In this document: one piece after another, positions 5,556 to 15,632 of the stretch
Layout of the letters: every line of letters starts with the position of its first letter
How positions within the stretch are numbered: position 1 is the first letter of the stretch
DNA from: JAOAPG01 sp963791575
GTDB lineage: Bacteria > Acidobacteriota > Terriglobia > Terriglobales > Acidobacteriaceae
Length of the DNA stretch: 64,000 bases
NCBI GenBank assembly: GCA_963791575.1
Contig: CAWBSY010000002.1
Span: 372,001 to 436,000 of the forward strand
Direction: 5' to 3'
Made by a program: the position numbers and the translations under genes
The notes under the pieces: model-generated
The model's database searches: none
What the model was told of the DNA's origin: nothing
The model's input: only the letters and a program-made list of their open reading frames with translations

Positions 5556-5601
5556 TTGACACGCTTACGCAATATGCGTAATAATATACGCATTATGCGT
5601 A
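5556..5601 (+). promoter_or_regulatory. Promoter with two palindromic operators
   Basis: TTGACA (5556-5561), a 17-bp spacer and TAATAA (5579-5584) form a strong promoter. Two copies of the palindrome TACGCA-NNN-TGCGTA lie at 5566-5580 (over spacer and -10) and 5587-5601 (over the predicted start site and first codons), 21 bp centre to centre, i.e. on the same DNA face. Binding by the wHTH protein encoded immediately downstream would repress its own operon (inference). Confidence 0.7.
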
Positions 5602-6197
5602 ACTCTTCCGTGCTGACTGCGCTGTTCCCACAAGTACGGCAGGGCGTGCTCGCGGCTACGCTCGGCCAGCCAGATAAGTGGTGGTATCTTTCGGAACTCG
5701 CCGGCCGTTTGGGCACCAGCCCGTCGAGCCTTCAGCGGGAGTTATCATCTCTGGTGGCAAGCGGAATATTAGTGCATCGTCGGGAAGGCACAAGGGCTTA
5801 TTTCAAGGCGGAGACCCAGTCCCCAGTGTTCCGAGACCTGCAGCAGCTCTTCGAAAAAACTGCAGGGCTGGCTCCGATCTTGGAGCAGATACTAAAGCCG
5901 TTTGGGAACAAGATTCAGAGTGCCTTTATCTATGGTTCCGTGGCACGAAGCCGGGAACATGCGATGAGTGACGTGGATGTGATGGTCATTGGCAGAGCAG
6001 GTCTCGCTGACCTGTCTCCAGCGCTTCGCAAGGCGGAGGCGCGGCTGGGAAGAGAGGTCAACGTCACGGCCTATTCCCCAGAGGAGTTTCGGGAGAAAAT
6101 CAAGTCGGGCGACCATTTCCTTGCCGCCGTTTTACGAGGACGGAAACAGTTTGTGAAAGGAGGCCAGAGTGACTTGGACGAGCTTGTTGGCAAATAA
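5595..6197 (+). CDS. Winged-helix / MNT-type nucleotidyltransferase (antitoxin-like)
   Basis: The product is 200 aa. Residues ~1-75 form an ArsR/MarR-like winged helix (WYLSELAGRLGTSPSSLQREL recognition region and a basic wing). Residues ~100-190 are a minimal nucleotidyltransferase domain with the GSxAR...SDxDV signature (FIYGSVARSREHAMSDVDVMV), in which the Asp residues bind metal. ATG 5595 is chosen because the promoter puts transcription start within a few bases of it, making a leaderless mRNA; the longer in-frame TTG overlaps the -35 box. The HEPN gene overlaps its end. Known MNT-HEPN pairs act as toxin-antitoxin systems where MNT adds AMP to HEPN. The fused wHTH suggests autoregulation at the two upstream palindromes. 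Confidence 0.85.
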   Translation: MRNSSVLTALFPQVRQGVLAATLGQPDKWWYLSELAGRLGTSPSSLQRELSSLVASGILVHRREGTRAYFKAETQSPVFRDLQQLFEKTAGLAPILEQILKPFGNKIQSAFIYGSVARSREHAMSDVDVMVIGRAGLADLSPALRKAEARLGREVNVTAYSPEEFREKIKSGDHFLAAVLRGRKQFVKGGQSDLDELVGK

Positions 6198-6615
6198 GGA
6201 AGCCCAGAAACACAAAACCTCCAAGAAGGAATTAGACAATATGCGGGCCCTGATCGCCCGCGACCTAGCGGACGCGAGTCTTGCTGGCCTCTCAGCAGAT
6301 CGGAGATTCGCCACTGCTTACAACGCAGCACTCCAGGCCGCCAACATGGCGATTGCCTGTGCGGGATATCGGATCATGAGCAAGGTTGGACATCACCGGG
6401 TGTCGTTAGAGAGCACGAAACTTGTGTTGGGCAAACCCGTTCACAAGTACGCCGATTATTTCGAAACCTGTCGGCGAAAGCGAAATACGATCGACTACAC
6501 CTTCTCCAACGTTGCGACGGAGACGGAAGCAAAGGAGATCCTCATCCAGGCATCCCAGTTTTACAGCGAAGTCGAAGGCTGGATTACGAAAAATCACCCT
6601 TCACTGAAGAAGTAG
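6169..6615 (+). CDS. HEPN-domain protein (toxin-like partner of MNT)
   Basis: The 148-aa all-helical product overlaps the MNT gene by 29 nt. GTG 6169 is chosen because AAAGGAGG lies 4 nt upstream. The centre matches the HEPN fold (AYNAALQAANMAIACAGYR), and the C-terminal half has the charged CRRKRNTIDY motif that occupies the RNase active-site position of many HEPN proteins (R-x4-6-H family; here Asp-Tyr replaces the His). Such partners cleave RNA, sometimes tRNA, or are AMPylated by the MNT enzyme. Next to a tRNA array, a tRNA substrate is an attractive but unproven idea. It may alternatively be a non-catalytic substrate-binding HEPN. Confidence 0.78.
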   Translation: MTWTSLLANKEAQKHKTSKKELDNMRALIARDLADASLAGLSADRRFATAYNAALQAANMAIACAGYRIMSKVGHHRVSLESTKLVLGKPVHKYADYFETCRRKRNTIDYTFSNVATETEAKEILIQASQFYSEVEGWITKNHPSLKK

Positions 6616-6721
6616 AAATGAGTAGAAACGGCCACTGTTTGGACTGGCGAACCCTCACGCACAGAAGTAAGTCCTCTCCCGTGCTACTATTCGCGTAAAT
6701 CTTGTGCTCGACGGTTGAAAT

Positions 6722-9700
6722 ATGCGATCTGCGCAACGCATTCGTTTGCTGGCCATTCTGCTCGTCGCAATCTCGACGCGTCTTCTCGCGAGTTCCGCGC
6801 CTCTCCGGGTCAATGAATCGGAGATGAGCGCTGTCATTTCCGAACGGGAAATCGCATTGATCGCACCCGTTTCGAACGAGTCCGAAACAACCGTCTCCGG
6901 CACTCTTTACGTTGATCTGCTCGATCCCAAAGACGCGGTCGTAGCGTCATCCAAAACTACTGAGCACCTCAAACCCGGTCGCAGTTTAATCAAGTTGTCC
7001 TTGCCACGACCCGCGATCCCCCTGGTGGGCGACAATGATCCGGTGCTGTGGTATCGCGTGAAGTACCGGCTTCTGTTGAATGACAAGCAAGCGGCCAGTG
7101 GCGTCGTTGCCCTGGGAGCTATCGCCCCCGACATGTTCGAACTCCGCATCGCGCACGCTGACAAAGCCCTGCCCGACCAGTCCTATCGCGTGCGAATACA
7201 CGCAGCCAACCCGGTTACGCGGAAGCCAGTGAGCGGCGTGGAGGTTCGAGGCGAGCTAGAATTCGATTCGGTCGACAAGCGCGCCGTCATAACGCACACT
7301 ACGAACTCATCTGGCGATGCTGTTCTTCTCTTCCGTATCCCAGGAGCAGTCACTGACGGTGGCTCAATCAACGTTGAGGCTCGGAAACGCGATCAAACGA
7401 GGAAGGAGGATTTCGACTTCGAGCTCGACCCGCGGGCTCGCATCATCATCAATACGGACAAACGGCTTTATCAACCCGGACAATCACTACATGCCCGCGC
7501 AATTGTGCTCAGTGTGGATAAGCACGCCGTCGCAAACGAAGACGCTGAGTTCAAGCTCGTCGATCCAGAGTCGAATACCGTGTTTAGCGGCACGGCAAAA
7601 ACAAACGACTTCGGCATTGCCAGCATCGACTGGGAGCTCCCCGACTCAACAGAACTCGGACCTTATGGGCTCCAGGTCTCGCTCTCAAACAGTGATCGAT
7701 ACGGTAGTGCCCAGGAGATGACGAACGTTCGCGTCAGCCGCTACGATCTCCCTAACTTTACAGTCGCAGCCCAGCCGGATCGCTCTTACTATTTGCCTGG
7801 TCAGAACGCATCGATTGCGATATCCGCCAAGTACCTATTTGGGAAAGAATTGACCCACGGGGTGGTGAAACTGGTTCGTGAAGAGCAGGGCCACTGGGAC
7901 TCCGCACAACACAAATGGGTAGTTGACGAAGCTGATCGTCAGTCGGGAGAACTCGACCATTCTGGACGAGCGACGTTTATGCTCGACTTTACGCAGCTGC
8001 ACGGCGAGCTCGAAGAGGAGACGTACAGACGATTCAAAGACCTCAACTATGCCGCATATGTGACCGATCCCAGCACGGGGAAGACCGAGCAGCGCCGATT
8101 CCAGGTCCGTCTCAGTCACCAGCCGATCCACGTCTATGTTTCTGGCATGAATCTCAGTGGTGATCGGGCCTCCTTCTACGTGTCCACCTATTATCCGGAC
8201 GGCACCCCAGCGGAGTGCCATGTCAATGTCAGCGAAGATCGGAACCACTACAGAAACTACGGCGAGGAGAACTCGTCCGGTGTCAGGGATTTTCTTCACG
8301 CCATCAAGACCAACCGATTCGGCGTGGCCAAAGTTTCCGATCTACAGCTGTTGACTGAAGGCGACGACGACTCTAACCGCAACCGCGGCTATCAGCTTGT
8401 CTTCGACGTTCACGACAAGACCGGGGCTACCGTTTCTTATGACGAGGTGTTTTGGAGCGACTCCGACAGGCTAATTCAAGTCACAACGGACAAGTCTCTG
8501 TATCAGGCAAAAGATCAGATTACAGTCTCTGTTCGCGTTCCCAGCACTCTCTCCGGACACGTTATTGTCGACCTCTCACGCGACGGGGCCGTCCTGTGGA
8601 CCGGTGGCATAGGTCTGCACAATCATCGAGGGTTCACGGTCATCCCGTACGCCCCCGAGTTCAAAGGCGACCTGACGCTTGCAGCGTATTCGCTGGAAAC
8701 AGACCGTGAAGAGCGCTATGAAATCCCCTCTGGTGCCCGCGCCATTCTGTTTCCGAGCCCGTCAACCCTGACTGTGAAAGTCAAGACTGACCGTAGCACC
8801 TACAAGCCAGGGGATGACGTATCAGCCGCTCTCAACGTCAGCCTGCCATCTGGCTCGACTTCGGCCAGCGCCCTTGGGAGTCGTCGTGGTCGACAAGGCG
8901 GTAGAAGAACGTATTCGCGTCGACCAAGAGTTTGGGGAAGGGCACTACGGTTTCTGGGACTGGAGTTGGTGGTATCCACCTGAGTCCGTCGGCGGAATCA
9001 CAGTCAAGGACCTTGATGGACTGGACCTGTCTAAGCCGCTCCCCGACGGTATGGATCTTGTCGCCGAGATGCTTTTGCACGGACGCAGTTACTACTCGGC
9101 CGGACTGCCAGAAATCGAAGGCAACAACTACGGATATGAAACCCGCGTGCTGTTCTCTGAGAAGATGCGGAGTGAACTTGAACCCTTTCGCAAAGCTCTT
9201 CTAAACGAAGACTTGATCGGGTGGAAGTTCGCGACGAACAGTGATGAAGTGGCGTCCGTCCTGCGAAAAGTGGGGCTTGACCCTGGAAGCATCGTCGATC
9301 CCTGGGGGACGCCTTATCACTACAATTTCGGGATCGATTACCGTAACCGAACGCTGAATGTTGTATCCGCCGGTCCTGACAAGCAGTTGGGAACGGCGGA
9401 TGACGTTGAGGCGCTTACGGTGAGCTGGCCATATTTCCAGCCGGTCGGTAAAATCATCGACCGAGTTGTTAAAGAGACCTACGCATCTTCTGGCGCGTAC
9501 ATCCGCGACTTTGATGCCCTTAGCGCTGCTGTGCTTTCGCGTGGACTCGATCTCAAAACGCTTCGGGATCCCTGGGGTAATCCGTACGCGTTCAGTTTCC
9601 AGCCCAGCGACTCGCTCTATCAGGTCATTGTCCAGAGCACTGGCCACAACATACCGCGTGAATTCTACGCACCGTTCGCGATATGGACCAGCGCAATTGA

Positions 9701-12659
9701 CTATTTTGAGCAAGCTCGCGGGAAGATCGATTCCGCGATTTACAAACTCTCTCGCTCCACGGGGGCATTTCCTCAGGACGATGATACGTTCGACAAAGCG
9801 ATGGTTGATAGCGGCGTCAACTTCCGCCAGCTTGTTGATCCTTGGGGGCATCCGTATTACGTCAAATACAGCTTCGAGTCGGAATACGGCGATGCCACGC
9901 GGATCACGTATCAGCCTGACGCAAGGGTCCAAACCGGCACTCCCGTGACTCGGAAGCTCGCGTGGGTTCGCATCATGAGTCCTGGTCCAGACGGTAAACT
10001 GAACACCCCGGATGATTTTCCCGTAGCCAGCTTCTCCCGCGACATCGCCGAACAAGGCGGTAAAGACCTCATTCCTCAGTCCGTTAGTTCCGAGCCTCTA
10101 AACGGCAACACAGGTGCTATCAACGGCGTTGTTACAGATCCGACAGGCGCTGTCGTTTCGAACGCCAGTGTGGTTGCAACGCTCCGCCAGACAGGCCAGA
10201 AATTCTCTGGGATCACGGGCTCCGACGGCGCCTACATCATTCGTAACATCCCGCCTGGTACATATGACATGAGCATTTCTGCTCCTGGATTCCGAGCGAC
10301 ACAGATACGCACTGTGCCAGTTCACTCAACGAGCATGACGGCTGTGAATGCGATGCTCAATGTTGGCTCGGTGTCTGAGACAGTCGAGGTTTCAGCAGCG
10401 GTAGCCAACGTCGAGACAACGAGCTCATCCGTGGCGGTTAGCAAGTCCGCCGAAGGAACTAAGGTTCAGGTTCACGAAGAGACATTTACGCCGAGGCTGC
10501 GTGACTACTTTCCCGAAACCTTGTTCTGGTCGCCTTCCATAATCACCGATGCCAACGGTCGTGCACGGCTAAAATTCAAACTTGCAGACAACATCACAAC
10601 TTGGAAGATGACTGTGCTGGCGTCAACGAAAACTGGCGAGATCGGTGTCGCAGACCGCGAAATCCAAGCCTTCCAGCCGTTTTTTCTTGAGCACGACCCT
10701 CCAAAGGTTCTCACTATTGGCGACTTGATCGACCTTCCGGTTGTGGTCCGCAACTATCTTCCACAAGCCCAGCAACTCAGCGTGGAAATGAAGCCTGCGA
10801 ATTGGTTCGAGCTGGAGCATCCCGGCAAACAGGAGATCTCAGTCGGAGCTGGAGAATCCACGACTGCGATATTCCCGTTCCTCGCAACTGCGATGGTGAA
10901 GGCCGGCAAGCAGCGGGTCTATGGCGCCAACCGAACCACTGGCGATGCTGTTGAGAAGACAGTCACCGTTCACCCCAACGGCCGGGACCAAAGCTCAACC
11001 GTAGCAGGCATTCTCCACGGCGGCTCTACGCTCTCGCTGAACATACCGGCCGAATTAATTCCGGGCAGCGTGCGGGCACGGCTGAAGATATACCCCAACC
11101 TGTTGGCGCATGTCACGGAGAGCATCGAGGCCGGACTTGAGCGTCCTTACGGTTGCGGTGAGCAAACTTTATCTTCGACATATCCCAGTGTCATGTTGCT
11201 GAAATACTACAAAGCCGCCGGCGTCACGAGTGCTCCGATGCAGGGCAAGGCCAGTCGCTACGTCAGCCTCGGCTACCACCGTTTGCTTAACTACCGCGAG
11301 TCTGGCGGCGGGTTCAGTTATTGGGGCCACGGTTCGCCGGATGCAGCGCTCACTGCCTATGCCGTGCGCTTCCTGTCGGACGTCTCAGCTTTCACCGATG
11401 TTGATCCCGAGCTCATCAACGGTGCCGAGAAATGGCTCGTTGGACAACAGGATAAGGATGGCCACTGGCAGCCGAAGTATGGATACGATGACAGCGGGCT
11501 TACCGCTTACATCACCGTCACTCTGGCGGAATCCGTCAATAAGACGAACGACCCACTGAAGAAGATTCTTCGTGAGTCGGTCTCACGCGCTCTCGCTTAC
11601 TTGTCCGATCCTCATCGTGATCTGAGTGAACCGTATACGCTCGCAGAGTTTGCCATCGCAACTTCTAGCTTCGGCGATAAACAACACGCTTCTGACGCAA
11701 TTTCGAAAATTATCAAACTGGCAACTCTGGAACATGGTGGCATGTACTGGGTGCTTGAACACAACACTCCGTTCTACGGCTGGGGACATGCAGGCCGCGT
11801 CGAGAGTACCGCGATGGCAGTCTTAGCGCTGGCGACCGTCGACCCAACTATCGAGACCCGCCGCCTCGTGGATGCCGGTACGCTATGGTTGCTGCAGCAG
11901 AAAGATCGCTACGGAGTGTGGTACTCCGGTCAGGCGACCGTAGATGTTCTATCTGCGCTACTCAAAGGGATCGACACTAACCCTTCCAGAAGCCCCGACG
12001 CAAGACTCGCAGCTGTAGTTAATGGCAAGACCGTACCGATAGGTGGGGACTGGTCTCCGACCTCAGACGCTCCGGCAATTATCGACATCTCGGACTTAAT
12101 CCGTCCAGGCGATAACACCATAGTTGTCCAGAACGGAAGCACGCTCTCGACGGCTAGTACCCAGGCTGTCGCCGAGTATTACATCCCTTGGACTGGCGCC
12201 GCCGTCAGCGAGGCGACACGCCCCAGCGATTCTGACGCCCTCCGGCTTGCGGTTAGGTTTGACAAGACGGAAGCCCGCGCCGGAGAGGACGTTCGTTGCT
12301 CTATCGAGGCTGAACGAATTGGAAGCCGTGGATGGGGCATGATGATTGCCGAAATTGGCCTACCACCCGGTGCCGACGTTGACCGCCGCGTGCTGGACGA
12401 CGTAGCCAACAACTCAGGCTGGACTGTGTCGCACTACGACATTCTCCCCGACCGTCTTGTGTTTTATCTTTGGCCCAACGCCGGTGGTACCAAGCTGACG
12501 TTCAAGTTTCGTCCTCGATACGGGCTGAAAGCTCGAACCGCTCCCTCGGTCCTGTATGACTACTACAATCCCGAGGCACTGGTCGCACTGCCACCAGCTG
12601 ATTTCAACGTTAAAGCGATTCCACATTCAGAGCCGGTGAAAACGGTCGCGGAAAAATAG
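6722..12659 (+). CDS. Large bacterial alpha-2-macroglobulin, one frameshift near 8875
   Basis: About 1,980 aa. Residues 1-25 resemble a signal peptide, without a clear lipobox. MG-type beta-sandwich repeats follow (N-terminal half, with macroglobulin motifs such as TDKRLYQPGQ). Then come a ~270-residue insert with three DPWGxPY segments (9295-9900) resembling type II secretion pseudopilin C-terminal domains, and a CarboxypepD_reg-like domain (10110-10400). The A2M domain and a thioester-helix domain carry the intact YGCGEQ thioester motif (Cys at 11154). Bacterial A2Ms trap periplasmic or external proteases through this thioester. The reading frame shifts by one base near 8875 between two halves that join seamlessly in protein logic, so a sequencing indel is likely. 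There is no neighbouring pbpC. It is the largest cargo gene of the island. Confidence 0.85.
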
Positions 12660-12681
12660 CAACCGGGCCATGCCACGTTGA

Positions 12682-13236
12682 CTATTCGACGTCCGGCGAG
12701 GCGTTTTGTTCGCTTCGAACCTTTGCTCTCGCTGTCATCAGTCCGCTAATTTCATCATAGTGCCATGGACGAAAGTCATGTGTGTCGACACCAACGTCCA
12801 TCGATAGCAAAGTCGGCGGTTCCGGTAGTCGCCCATGTGAATGCCCGTACAAATGCCACGATCCGTGATGTGACCGATTCCAGACGCGCATGGCATAGTG
12901 GCAGAGCACGATCGGTTGGCCATGCATGGAGATTTCTGCAAGGTTGTTGAGCCAAGAAAACTCTTCAGTCAACTTGCGAGCTTCTTTGTCGTGATTGCCG
13001 GCGAGCGCAAAGACCTTCCTGCAACGAATGTGCTTGCGGTGCTCCAGAACCCGCGCCTTGCTTCCGATGCAGAAATCTCCCAGGAAATAGAGAGTGTCAT
13101 TCGGCTTCACCGAAGCATTCAGACGTTCAAGGATCGTCTGATCCATCTCCTCGACACTTCGAAACGGGCGATTGCAGTAGCGGATTATGTTGTTGTGTCC
13201 AAAATGAAAATCTGCTGTGAACCATGTGTTCGGCAT
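12682..13236 (-). CDS. Small metallophosphoesterase (calcineurin-like)
   Basis: The 184-aa product shows the metallophosphatase signatures in order: ADFHFGHNN (D-x-H), LGDFCIG (GDF/GD), LAGNHDK (GNHD), LCHYAM (H) and YGHSHG (GHxH). These bind a dinuclear metal centre that hydrolyses phosphoesters; the substrate is unknown. The start at MPNTWFTADFHFGH is chosen because this family begins like this and AAAGGACG precedes it; upstream in-frame sequence belongs to the TraM-like gene. It is convergent with the A2M gene. Plasmids and phages often carry this type. Confidence 0.8.
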   Translation of the reverse strand: MPNTWFTADFHFGHNNIIRYCNRPFRSVEEMDQTILERLNASVKPNDTLYFLGDFCIGSKARVLEHRKHIRCRKVFALAGNHDKEARKLTEEFSWLNNLAEISMHGQPIVLCHYAMRVWNRSHHGSWHLYGHSHGRLPEPPTLLSMDVGVDTHDFRPWHYDEISGLMTARAKVRSEQNASPDVE

Positions 13237-14089
13237 AACGTCCTTTGAGACCTCTGGCGATGTGACCTCATCAATGGTGCTTTGCACTTCGCTGCGGAAG
13301 CGCTCGGGCCGGTACGTCAGGAGACGCCATGCACCTGTTGTGACTGAGCCGCAGCTTGGTGTCTCCGGTGTTGGTTGCCGTTCGCTGGCAAACCAAGTAC
13401 CCAAGACGAAGCCCAATGCGAGGGCAGCACTGGCAACTACAGGCAGCCAAATCGCCCAGACCTGTCTTTCCAGCCTACCAAGTAAATCGTCGATCTGTTG
13501 TGCTCTTGCTAGTCATGCTCCGGAAGAGCGACTCATTGGCGCTTCGGACTTTGGCAATCACTCCGATGTCAGGGTGAGCTACTTCCCGGAGCACGTTCAC
13601 AAGTTGCTTTTGCACGGAGTTCATTTCAGAACAGGACTGGTCAAGCGCTCTTGCGGTATCCGGCAAACCGGATTGCTGGAAGCACTGTCGCAGGCTCTCG
13701 CCCAGAAGCTTCGCTATGCGCGGCGGGTCCAAACCTGTTTCCAATTCCTTCGGCAATTGCGCAATGCGTGACTCAAGCCGCGACGTGTATGCTGCCATTC
13801 GCTTCTCGACTTCATCAGCCTTAGATAGAGCATTTTCTAGAATCTTCTGCAAAGACTTCCGTTCTACCGCGATCGCCGCAGGCGTTTCTCTCGTGAGAAG
13901 CGCCAGGATACCCATCGCCTCCAATACGCGGAGCATCTCGTCGTTTGGGCTGAGCGTGCGAGTGTGTGCGATGACCCTGTAGTATTCCGCCTGTCGTTCA
14001 GCGGGCACCAGTCCTGCCAGTTCATCGAACAGAGTTTGGGTCTCGGACTCAGTGCCTGCCAGATTGAGGAGTTCCTGATCGGGGCTCAT
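13237..14089 (-). CDS. traM: TraM-like membrane-anchored transfer protein, frameshifted
   Basis: The first ~195 residues (14089 to ~13505) are a helical, coiled-coil-rich cytoplasmic domain. A -1 shift near 13505 then joins a QQIDDLLGRLERQ linker and one transmembrane helix (WAIWLPVVASAALALGFVLG). The true C-terminus is unclear because the frame stays open into the phosphoesterase gene. ATG overlaps the TraL-like stop (ATGA). The order TraK-TraL-TraM, the four-base overlaps and the terminal TM helix match the leading operon of IncP-type conjugation systems, where TraM is an accessory transfer protein. The assignment rests on context and architecture, not on residue-level similarity I can prove. 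Confidence 0.5.
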
Positions 14090-14817
14090 GGTAGGAACAT
14101 CTCCTTTGCGCGGTCGAACTCGGAGAAGAGCCGCCGCCGGTAGCTTTCGGCACGCATCACGATCGAGGCACGCTTCAGTTCGTTGATTGCATTCTGCCTT
14201 GTCGCAACCTGGCCAAGGCGGATACCGTGTTGCCGGGCCGGGTTCTCCAGTTCTGCCAAACGAAATTCCATCCGAATCACGATCGGCGACAGCGCTTCGC
14301 GGAAACGAATGGCTTGCTCAGCCGAGTCCCAGTAGCTGAAGTCTGACTGGGGACTTGTGGCGTTCTGGACGACAACATACTGGGCCCGCTCTTGCAGTCG
14401 GTTTGCCCATGCGAGGACACTCTCAACGCTTGCCGGGTCTGGCGTGACAACGCCCACAGCAGTGAAACGCGCGCCGGTGGCCGAGACATCCTCATACATC
14501 GCGTCGAACCAATCACTCGCTACCTGCCCCGAACCGGCTCCCATGTCGGCGAGGATGATCGCCGCGCCGGATTCGAGATGATCAACGAACGTATCCAGAC
14601 CGGCAGGAGTGTGAATATTCACCTTGGCCACCGACCCGTTGAAGAAGTGCTTGAGCGATCCCCGTGCCTTGTTTTCCGTATCGAGGTCGAGCAGCGTGAA
14701 CGGAATCTCATTGGCTTCGAACCACTCAGCCAGGGCGACCATCAGGCCAGTCTTGCCAACTCCGCCTTTGCCACCCATGGTGAAGACGACTCGTTTGTTC
14801 TTTGCTTCGGCGTTCAT
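14086..14817 (-). CDS. traL: TraL-like P-loop (ParA/MinD family) ATPase
   Basis: The 243-aa product opens with a deviant Walker A motif MGGKGGVGKTG near residue 12 and DLDTENK as the Walker A' / switch Asp region; LADMGAGSG is the Walker B strand. The length is almost that of IncP TraL (~240 aa), and genes of TraK-like and TraM-like type flank it with ATGA overlaps. ATG 14817 is supported by AAGGAGG. ParA-type transfer ATPases are thought to place or recruit the relaxosome/T4SS at the membrane. A chromosome- or plasmid-partition ParA is the alternative, but no ParB gene or parS is visible. Confidence 0.7.
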   Translation of the reverse strand: MNAEAKNKRVVFTMGGKGGVGKTGLMVALAEWFEANEIPFTLLDLDTENKARGSLKHFFNGSVAKVNIHTPAGLDTFVDHLESGAAIILADMGAGSGQVASDWFDAMYEDVSATGARFTAVGVVTPDPASVESVLAWANRLQERAQYVVVQNATSPQSDFSYWDSAEQAIRFREALSPIVIRMEFRLAELENPARQHGIRLGQVATRQNAINELKRASIVMRAESYRRRLFSEFDRAKEMFLP

Positions 14818-15213
14818 CGCGATCCTCCTTGGCTGACGAGCTTCAACGGTTCGCTTTCTTCGAAGTGAAAGTGCTTGGGTTTTGCCTTCTGCTCGACTGG
14901 CTTTGCTTTGAGCGCCGCAATTCGGGAGGCAACGTCGTCGGGACTCATGCGGGCGCTTCACGGACGATTCCGGTTCGAGCGGTGGCAGTTCGTACTGCAC
15001 CTGCTTTCGGTGTTTGGCGCGAACCTTGATGAAGGAGTGAATCGTGCTGACGGCCACGTCGAGGCCGACACGCTCGTGAAGAATGCGAACGATGTCGCGA
15101 TACGTGCAGCCTTTGCGTCGCAACTGGCGAATCAGTTCGCGGTGAGTTTCGAGTTTGGAGCGAGGTGGTTTCTGCGGGATCGAATCCAGCAGGGAAAGAA
15201 GGGTCGGGTCCAT
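14814..15213 (-). CDS. traK: TraK-like DNA-binding protein, frameshift near 14950
   Basis: About 133 aa. The N-terminal half (KLETHRELIRQLRRKGCTYR then RDIVRILHERVGLDVAVSTI) is a helix-turn-helix-like basic region; the C-terminal tail (MSPDDVASRIAALKAKPVEQ...) lies in another frame after a one-base shift near 14950 and ends overlapping the TraL start. ATG 15213 follows an AAGGAG. IncP TraK (134 aa) wraps oriT DNA. The three ACAGTCCG repeats just upstream (15244-15287) are natural candidate binding sites and may mark the oriT region (inference). Confidence 0.55.
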
Positions 15214-15243
15214 GATTTTCAGGCTCCTTAGCACCTGGCCATC

Positions 15244-15287
15244 ACAGTCCGTTAACAGTCCGATAACCCGTCTCCACAGTCCGATAA
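15244..15287 (+). repeat. Three phased direct repeats ACAGTCCG(T/A)TA
   Basis: Copies start at 15244, 15255 and 15276, so spacings are 11 and 21 bp, about one and two helical turns. They lie between traK and the att site. They could be TraK/oriT binding sites, integrase arm-type sites or an excisionase array. Confidence 0.6.
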
Positions 15288-15345
15288 GTGCCCTAGAGCG
15301 CTATCCGTACCGTTTAGTTTCAATCGGTTACGAACTCTAGGACGA

Positions 15346-15389
15346 CTTTCACGGCGGTAACACGGGTTCAAATCCCGTCGGGGACGCCA
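15346..15389 (+). other. Attachment-site remnant: 3' half of tRNA-Glu (TTC)
   Basis: From the anticodon loop CTTTCAC through GGCGGTAAC, T-loop TTCAAAT, CGGGGAC and GCCA, this matches the 3' half of a bacterial tRNA-Glu with a GUCCCC-type acceptor, but no 5' half precedes it. A 3'-only tRNA fragment is the classic product of site-specific integration. It marks the right end (attR-like) of the element containing the tRNA array. The intact tRNA-Glu should lie beyond the left edge of the window. Confidence 0.8.
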
Positions 15390-15447
15390 ACAAAATACGT
15401 CACTTCCGCGCAATCCCCGCTTTTCTTCATGATCCAGTTTGATCCAC

Positions 15448-15632
15448 TTAGGCCGGCTCGATCTTCAAAACTGCGCCCTTCCTCACCAGTTTGACCAAAT
15501 TGCTTTGAGCTTCGCGCTTCTGCGGGCCAACTGCCTGCATGTAAACGTCGGTCGTGACTTTCAGACTTGCATGACGCAGCAGTTCCTGTACGACCTCCGG
15601 ATTCTCGCCGTTCGCGTTCAACAGCGTCCCAA
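15448..15632 (-). pseudogene. C-terminal remnant of a tyrosine recombinase
   Basis: The minus strand reads ...GTLLNANGENPEVVQELLRH followed by ASLKVTTDVYMQAVGPQKRE..., which holds the conserved His of the LRHAS box and the Tyr nucleophile (DVYMQA) of phage-type integrases. Only ~60 codons remain. The upstream part is replaced by cusA sequence at about 15632, and no start codon exists. Lying directly after the tRNA-Glu 3' end, it is best explained as the integrase of an older element that used the same tRNA. Confidence 0.8.

Noticed and set aside
14086..14817. Chromosome partition ParA
   Set aside because: No ParB gene or parS repeats; the TraK/TraM context fits better.
13840..15230. Plus-strand ORFs opposite TraL/TraK
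   Set aside because: Shadow frames of the minus-strand coding genes.
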